In this document: positions 59,122 to 64,000 of the stretch, in pieces
Layout: every line of letters begins with the position of its first letter
Position numbering within the stretch: the stretch's first letter is position 1
From: a bacterium
Lineage (GTDB): Bacteria > Verrucomicrobiota > Verrucomicrobiia > Limisphaerales > UBA11358
DNA: 64,000 bases
Reading direction: 5' to 3'
Assembly (NCBI GenBank): GCA_021780905.1
Contig: JAJXXW010000042.1
Location: 62,001 to 126,000, forward strand
Program-made: the position numbers and the translations under genes
The notes under the pieces: model-generated
Told to the model about the DNA's origin: nothing
The model's database searches: none
The model's input: only the letters and a program-made list of their open reading frames with translations

Positions 59122-59876
59122 ATCAATCCCAGCCGGGTCAGGAACATCCAAAAACTTGTGAGAATGTAGTCAAAAATCACGATGAGCACGATGGAGTTCA
59201 CCACGGCCTTGGTGACCGAACGCCCGATGCCGCGCGGCCCGCCGATGGTCGTCAAGCCCTGGTGGCACGACACCACCCCGACAATGAGCGCAAAGCAGAA
59301 GCTCTTGAACACGCCGTTCGCCACGTCTTTCAAATCCACCAGATCCTTCAAGTCGGCAAAGAACACCTTGAACGGAATGTCCATGAGATGATTGTAGTTG
59401 GCCACCACCGCGCCGCCGAACCAGCCGGTGAGCACGGAAAAAATCACGAGCATCGGCAGCGCCGCCGCCAGCGCGAGGATGCGCGGCAGGACGAGATAAT
59501 GGATGGGGTTGATGTTCATCGTCCGCAGCGCGTCAATCTCCTGATAGACGCGCATGGAGCCGATTTCCGCCGCCATCGCGGAGCCGATGCGGCCGGCGAT
59601 CAGGATGGCCATCATCACCGGTGCCAGTTCCTTGGCAATGGCGATACCGACGACGCCGCCGACGGCGCTGGCAAAGCTGCGCTCCACCAGCGGCGGGCCG
59701 AAATTCAGCGCGATGACCGCGCCAATGAAAAACGTCAGGACGCAGACCATCAGCAGACTGGCGTTGCCGATTTCGAAGAATTGTTCCAGCACCTTGTCGC
59801 GCTGCCGCCAGGTCTGCGGCAGGGCCAGCAGCGTGCGCCAGAACAAGACGATGATTTCGCCGATATTCTCAAACAT
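59118..59876 (-). CDS. mlaE: MlaE-type ABC transporter permease
   Basis: The 252-residue permease has about five membrane helices. The MlaE signature is ILIAGRIGSAMAAEIGSMRVYQEIDALRTMNINPIHYLVLPRILAL near 92-137, the family's EQIDAL-type segment. It forms the transmembrane part of the MCE-linked lipid transporter. Gene order is mlaE, mlaF, mlaD; the outer-membrane MlaA and periplasmic MlaC partners are not in the window. Confidence 0.92.
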   Translation of the reverse strand: MFENIGEIIVLFWRTLLALPQTWRQRDKVLEQFFEIGNASLLMVCVLTFFIGAVIALNFGPPLVERSFASAVGGVVGIAIAKELAPVMMAILIAGRIGSAMAAEIGSMRVYQEIDALRTMNINPIHYLVLPRILALAAALPMLVIFSVLTGWFGGAVVANYNHLMDIPFKVFFADLKDLVDLKDVANGVFKSFCFALIVGVVSCHQGLTTIGGPRGIGRSVTKAVVNSIVLIVIFDYILTSFWMFLTRLGLI

Positions 59877-59890
59877 GATTCAAGCCCGGT

Positions 59891-61384
59891 TCATTGGGTA
59901 TTGGAGGCAGCCTTGGCAATGGTAAAGTAAAACAGCCTTGTCCGTCGCTCATCGCCGTCACATTGATACTGGAAAAGCCCGAACAGGAGCGAGACTTTTT
60001 TGTGCGCCGGGGCGGTCTCGCGGCGATACAAATTCCACAGTAACGACCGGCTGGCGGCGCCGGTTTTCGGATTGGTTTCAGCGCGCCAAAGCGACCACAG
60101 CGGCGACCAGTTGCGTTCGAACCGGTCATTGCCCGGCACGGCTGGTTCGAGTAGCGCCAGCACTTGGAGACGCTGGTTGCCATTGAAGTCGCGGTGCCAG
60201 GTGAAAAACGGCCAGACGTCCACGCGCCGTTTTTGCGCGCCGGTCTGGGTGTTTTTTTCCACGGTGTCCTCGTAAAGAAAAAAAGCGACGCGGGTCCGCT
60301 TCAGATCCAGCGGATCGGAATGAATCCGGCGATACGTGTAAACCGGCCAGAGGATGGAGTCGTCCTCCTTGACGGCGTTGTGCGACTCGCTAAAAATGGG
60401 AAAAATGCGCGAAGTGGTCTTGCCTTCGCCCCGCGCGAAGATCACCAGCGGCCAGGGCATCTGCCATTCCCGGTATTTTTTTTCACGATTGTCCATCCAG
60501 GTGAAGAACGGCCACAGCACGGTGGTGGAATCCAGTTGCGGCGAACGGGTGTAGCTGTAAAGCGGGATGGAAGCGCGAAATTTCTCCGGGTGGTCGGTGC
60601 CGAGGCCGCTGTCTTGCCGGAGATGCAACGGCCAGAGGAAAAACGATTGGTCATGTCCGCCGACGACTTCGACCTCGCCAAAACCGTTGGTGCGCGTGGT
60701 GACCTCCTTGTGTTCGCTGCCGGCCAGCGGCCAGACCTTCCAGCCGTGCAGTCCGTCGCCGTGGCGGACGGCGCCAAACGGATAGAGATAATTGTCGGTG
60801 ACCACATCCTTCTTCCGCGTTTCGCTGTAAAGGGGAAACATCACGAAATGGATTTCATCGCGGAACAGCCGATTCTTCAGCGTGCCGTAAAAGGGGAATA
60901 GGGCCGTGTAGTTCAGGTTGGTGTCCGTCGTCGAATGTTGGGAAAAATAGAATGGAAAAATGGTGCGGCGGGAGTTGCCGGCCCCGTTTGGCTCCTGGCC
61001 GCCGGAAAAACTGATCAGCTCGAAAAGCTGCCAGCGCCGTTCCTGGCCGTAATGAACGCTCGTGAGCAGCGGATACAAGAAATCGTCCTCGTGATACGCC
61101 AACGCCGGGTTGTTGACGGTGGAAAAAAACGGTGGATACGCTACGGTGTGAGCATCCTCGGTCTGTTGCGAAAAGTAAAACGGTCCCACCGCCTCGGTGC
61201 GCTGGCCGGCCTCCAAAGTCAGACTGAACCGATCAAAGAGCGGCCCGAAACTATTCATCTCGCCGGCGCAAGCCGGCGGGTGGCCCGCGAACAAAATGAA
61301 ATAAAAAAACGCGCTAAAAGCCAAAATGCACCTCCGCACTTTGGAATTAGAAAAAATCGTTATCGTTATTTTAATCTTAAACAT
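59891..61384 (-). CDS. Exported aromatic-rich repeat protein ('WPF' repeats), unknown function
   Basis: The 497-residue protein has an N-terminal hydrophobic export signal (RRCILAFSAFFYFILFAGHPPACAG). Repeats of about 25-50 residues, each with a core like LFPFY, LWPFFTW, LWPLHL or IFPIF, occur at least ten times (VGPFYFSQQ, IFPFYFSQHS, ALFPFYGTL, MFPLYSETR and others). The pattern of aromatic beta-strands suggests a beta-rich, perhaps barrel or solenoid, envelope protein. I know no Pfam family for certain. It lies between the RND exporter gene and the mla genes on one strand, suggesting a shared lipid or envelope role. Confidence 0.6.
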   Translation of the reverse strand: MFKIKITITIFSNSKVRRCILAFSAFFYFILFAGHPPACAGEMNSFGPLFDRFSLTLEAGQRTEAVGPFYFSQQTEDAHTVAYPPFFSTVNNPALAYHEDDFLYPLLTSVHYGQERRWQLFELISFSGGQEPNGAGNSRRTIFPFYFSQHSTTDTNLNYTALFPFYGTLKNRLFRDEIHFVMFPLYSETRKKDVVTDNYLYPFGAVRHGDGLHGWKVWPLAGSEHKEVTTRTNGFGEVEVVGGHDQSFFLWPLHLRQDSGLGTDHPEKFRASIPLYSYTRSPQLDSTTVLWPFFTWMDNREKKYREWQMPWPLVIFARGEGKTTSRIFPIFSESHNAVKEDDSILWPVYTYRRIHSDPLDLKRTRVAFFLYEDTVEKNTQTGAQKRRVDVWPFFTWHRDFNGNQRLQVLALLEPAVPGNDRFERNWSPLWSLWRAETNPKTGAASRSLLWNLYRRETAPAHKKVSLLFGLFQYQCDGDERRTRLFYFTIAKAASNTQ

Positions 61385-61444
61385 CAGTTGTTCGGCGAAA
61401 ATACCGTATATTTAACATTGAGATTGACTTTGTAAGAAATTCAT

Positions 61445-64000
61445 TTAGATTGTCCCAACTTGAGGTTTTTGCCTCGGTTCCTCCTGACCCGGTGTTGGTG
61501 ATGCGTTGCCAGCATCGGGTTTTTTATTTTCACTTCTCACCAGCGGTCGCCAGCGGCTGATCAAATTTAACAGCGCCGGCAAAAACGTCAGCGCGGCAAT
61601 CATGCACATTGCGATTCCCACGGCCATGATGTAGCCCAGACTGTGAATGCCGCGATGTTGCGCGAGAATCAGACTGCCGAATCCGGCGATGGCCGTCAAT
61701 CCCGACACCAGCACCGCCTTGCCCGTGCTGCGCGCCAGAATTCCCGGCGTGCGCTCCTCGGCGTAGCGGTTCAAAATGTGAATCCCATTGGTCACGCCGA
61801 TGCCGATGACCAGCGGCAGCGTCATGATGTTCGCCGGATTAAAGGGCACGCCGTGCCAGCCCATCAAGCCGACCAGCCAGAGGGTGCCCAAGCCAACCGG
61901 TATTAGCGACAAAATCACGGCCGCCAGACTGCGAAAATGGAAAAACACCATCACCGCGATGGCCGCCAGCGAATACCACGCCGCCGTGATGTAGCTGTCC
62001 TTGAGCAGCGTCGTGTATTCGAGCAGTTGCACCGGCGTGCCGGTGATGACGGGCTGGTTGCGATTCTGCGGATCCAGTTCGCGGCGCAGGGTCTCCACAA
62101 ATTCTTTCTGGTGGTCGTGCTGCCAGACATCCTTCTTCGGATAAACCTGCAGGAGAAATTTTCCGGTGACGCCCACGAACCGGTCCCGCAACGCCGGCGG
62201 CAAATCTTCGATCCGCAGCGGCGCACGGTCGTCCTGTTTCTGCAAGGTCTGGAAGGTCACGCGCAGGTCATCGAAAAGCGCCTGCTGATACTCGCCCAGT
62301 TGGTCGGCGTGGACGGCGAGCGTCGGGCCATCGCCGGCCAGCATCGTCCGCCGCAGTTCCAGCACCGTTGTTTGGAGCGACGCCAACTGCCGGGCCAGCG
62401 CCGGATCGGTTTTGCTGACCTCCTCCAGCGCCACGCCGAGATAGCCGGAGAAGGAATACAGCGTCCGGCTCAACGCGTAGAGATCCGCCGGCCGCATATC
62501 CGGCGCGCTGAAGTCCAGCGGCGCGACGGTGGCCTTGATGCCGGCGATCAACCGCAGCTTCACATTCTGGTCCTGATGCAAAAACCCGGCGATGGATTCC
62601 ACGTCGGCGACCACGTTGGTCAGCGCGCGGATTTTTTTCTCCAGTTGCACCGCTTCGTCAAGATTATCCGCCACCACCGCGCCAAACAGCACGGATTTGT
62701 CGGCCGAATCAATCAGCTTCTGCTCATACACCACCGCCGGCAGGCCGGCGCTTTGCATGTTCAGCAGATTGTAATCGAAGAACACTTTGCGCGCCGCGAA
62801 GGCTGCCGCCACGCTGACGACCACGATCACCAGCGTCACCAGCACCGGCCGCTCCAGCCAGGAGCGTTCGATCCGCGCCCGCCGGTCGTCCTCAGGAACT
62901 TCATGATCCATGACGTTTTGTTTCCCGCGCAGCAGCAGCACCGGCAGCACCGTCAGCATCGGCACCAAGCAGATCATCAGGCCGCCGCCGCAGATGACGC
63001 CCATTTCCCGGATGCCCTTGAAATCCGTGAACGCCATGGCCGCGAAGGCGCCCGCCGTCGTCAGCGCACCGGTGAAAATGCCCTGGCCGGTGAACACCAT
63101 CGCCTTGGTCAGCGCCTCGGCCTCGGTCTTGCCGTGGCGCAGTTCCTCCTCGTAACGCGTGATGAGATGCACGCCGAAATCAATCGCCAGCCCCACCAGC
63201 ATCGGCAGGAACGTGATCGTCAAAATGTTCAGGTGCCCGACCGTCAGCGTCGCGAACGCGAACGTGTAGGCCAGTCCGAGCAGCAGGCAGAGCATCGCCT
63301 TGATGGGCCGGCCGGTCTCGTTGTAACCGTAAATGAAAATGAGCGAGCACAGCACCAGCGACACCACGCCCGCCACCGTCGTGTCCTTTTGCGACTGCGC
63401 CATCTCGTCCAGTTCCAGCACCGGTTCGCCGGTCAGGCCGACGTTGACGCCGGAAACCTCGGACTTCGTCGTCTGGATCAACTGCCGGAGGCGGTCCACC
63501 GCGTCATCGTTCAAGTCGTCGCGCGGCGCGTGCGCGGTGACAAGAAAAATTTTCCCGCGATTAAAGGTGATGTAGGTTTCCGCCGCCGCCTCGTCGCCGG
63601 CATTGAACAACGCCGTCACGCCCGGCGACGGCGGCGTGCCGGGCCGGTCGAGGCTGTCCCGCGCCTGTTGCAAAATTCGCTCCAGCGCCGGCAGTGATTT
63701 CACCAGCGCGTCGTTCTGCGCATTCTCCTCGCGCTTGGCGGTGCGGAACTGGGTGTTGATCAGCTCGAAAAAGGAAACCAGGTTCGTCGTCTGCGAAAAT
63801 TTCTCGATGAAGGGCAGGTCGTCCTTCAGCGTGTAGCGCAGGCTGGCCAGATCGTTTTCTGGCACGAACAGCAGCGCCTTGCTGCCCATCATCGGCAAAT
63901 CGCCCTTGTAAAAAACATCCTTGAACAAATTCGTTTCCGCCTCCAGCCGCGCGCCCAGCCGCTCGACGAACTGGCGGTTTTTCTCCACGCTGTCGCTTTC
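61445..64000 (-). CDS. RND/MMPL-family exporter, HpnN-like (5' end outside window)
   Basis: At least 850 residues of a transporter with two membrane blocks (near 205-355 and 690-830) are visible. The conserved MMPL features are GLAIDFGVHLITRYEEELRHGKTEAEAL and LPLVIGIGVTNGIHILNRYAEERTPG. The frame has no stop up to the window edge (ESDSVEKNRQFVERLGARLEAE), so the start lies outside. A GTG at 63988 is only internal in my reading. The closest relatives I know are HpnN-type hopanoid or lipid transporters. It is the first gene of the mla-linked group. Confidence 0.85.
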   Translation of the reverse strand, partial: ESDSVEKNRQFVERLGARLEAETNLFKDVFYKGDLPMMGSKALLFVPENDLASLRYTLKDDLPFIEKFSQTTNLVSFFELINTQFRTAKREENAQNDALVKSLPALERILQQARDSLDRPGTPPSPGVTALFNAGDEAAAETYITFNRGKIFLVTAHAPRDDLNDDAVDRLRQLIQTTKSEVSGVNVGLTGEPVLELDEMAQSQKDTTVAGVVSLVLCSLIFIYGYNETGRPIKAMLCLLLGLAYTFAFATLTVGHLNILTITFLPMLVGLAIDFGVHLITRYEEELRHGKTEAEALTKAMVFTGQGIFTGALTTAGAFAAMAFTDFKGIREMGVICGGGLMICLVPMLTVLPVLLLRGKQNVMDHEVPEDDRRARIERSWLERPVLVTLVIVVVSVAAAFAARKVFFDYNLLNMQSAGLPAVVYEQKLIDSADKSVLFGAVVADNLDEAVQLEKKIRALTNVVADVESIAGFLHQDQNVKLRLIAGIKATVAPLDFSAPDMRPADLYALSRTLYSFSGYLGVALEEVSKTDPALARQLASLQTTVLELRRTMLAGDGPTLAVHADQLGEYQQALFDDLRVTFQTLQKQDDRAPLRIEDLPPALRDRFVGVTGKFLLQVYPKKDVWQHDHQKEFVETLRRELDPQNRNQPVITGTPVQLLEYTTLLKDSYITAAWYSLAAIAVMVFFHFRSLAAVILSLIPVGLGTLWLVGLMGWHGVPFNPANIMTLPLVIGIGVTNGIHILNRYAEERTPGILARSTGKAVLVSGLTAIAGFGSLILAQHRGIHSLGYIMAVGIAMCMIAALTFLPALLNLISRWRPLVRSENKKPDAGNASPTPGQEEPRQKPQVGTI

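Noticed and set aside
61937..63697. 586-codon plus-strand frame opposite the RND exporter
   Set aside because: Very H/Q/R-rich shadow of the MMPL transporter; no start context or motif.
63986..63988. GTG as the true start of the RND exporter
   Set aside because: The frame stays open to the window edge and the family needs an N-terminal membrane helix, which must lie outside the window.

Overview
The window is a GC-rich bacterial chromosome segment of mostly ordinary core genes, with short accessory or decayed patches. The gene set suggests a member of Verrucomicrobiota, perhaps the Pedosphaera/Limisphaera side: a SecDF fusion with YajC, a PSCyt1-like cytochrome, a DUF2723/TPR glycosyltransferase-like protein, a membrane Hanks kinase with a Cache-like sensor, fragments of a tyrosine integrase family I associate with that phylum, and dense short intergenic repeats. 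The assignment is inference; there is no rRNA or ribosomal protein gene to confirm it, and I recognised no tRNA or CRISPR array.

Layout. 0-11.9 kb: a protein start cut by the window edge, PTS IIA, an M50-like metalloprotease and pyrE, then a minus-strand run of purB, receptor-like Ser/Thr kinase, yajC, secDF, terC-like and recJ. 12-16.3 kb: a DMT permease and a rhomboid protease, then a worn patch with a broken REP-associated transposase (RAYT), a DUF2203 remnant, a PQQ-type propeller protein and a truncated SGNH hydrolase. 16.5-25.6 kb: phoR/phoB, nnr, a DUF362-like protein, a TPR lipoprotein, cvpA and dnaG. 25.8-38.2 kb: cytochrome c, cbiX, an oxidoreductase, tyrA-aroA-cmk-plsC, tmk-cysS, nfeD, purM and an RNA methyltransferase. 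38.3-46.2 kb: an envelope glycan/lipid group (DUF2723/TPR protein, GT4, UDP-sugar epimerase, WecA-like transferase, cardiolipin synthase). 46.2-49.5 kb: a lone nuoA, membrane proteins and pyrD. 49.5-52.2 kb: a mobile-element graveyard (21-bp tandem array, excisionase-like HTH, SRAP fragment, two integrase fragments). 52.2-55.6 kb: a 2-oxoacid dehydrogenase E1alpha-E1beta-E2 operon, followed by a second 21-bp array. 56-64 kb: metF, then a minus-strand envelope lipid-transport group (an RND/MMPL exporter, a 'WPF' repeat protein, MlaE, MlaF, MlaD).

The most unusual content is the repeat DNA. (i) Two tandem arrays have a 21-bp period, about two helical turns; one is rich in TTCC-N4-GGAA palindromes. 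(ii) Long imperfect inverted repeats built from words such as GCCACAGATG or CACGAATT fill the gaps between co-directional genes (recJ/terC, phoR/phoB, tyrA/aroA, aroA/cmk). (iii) A REP doublet with GTAG feet lies in frame inside aroA, in a window that also holds a dead RAYT. (iv) Short repeats appear to have been domesticated inside recJ and cbiX. (v) A 21-bp exact copy of one arm and T-tract of a terminator lies next to the integrase fragment and looks like an attachment-site scar.
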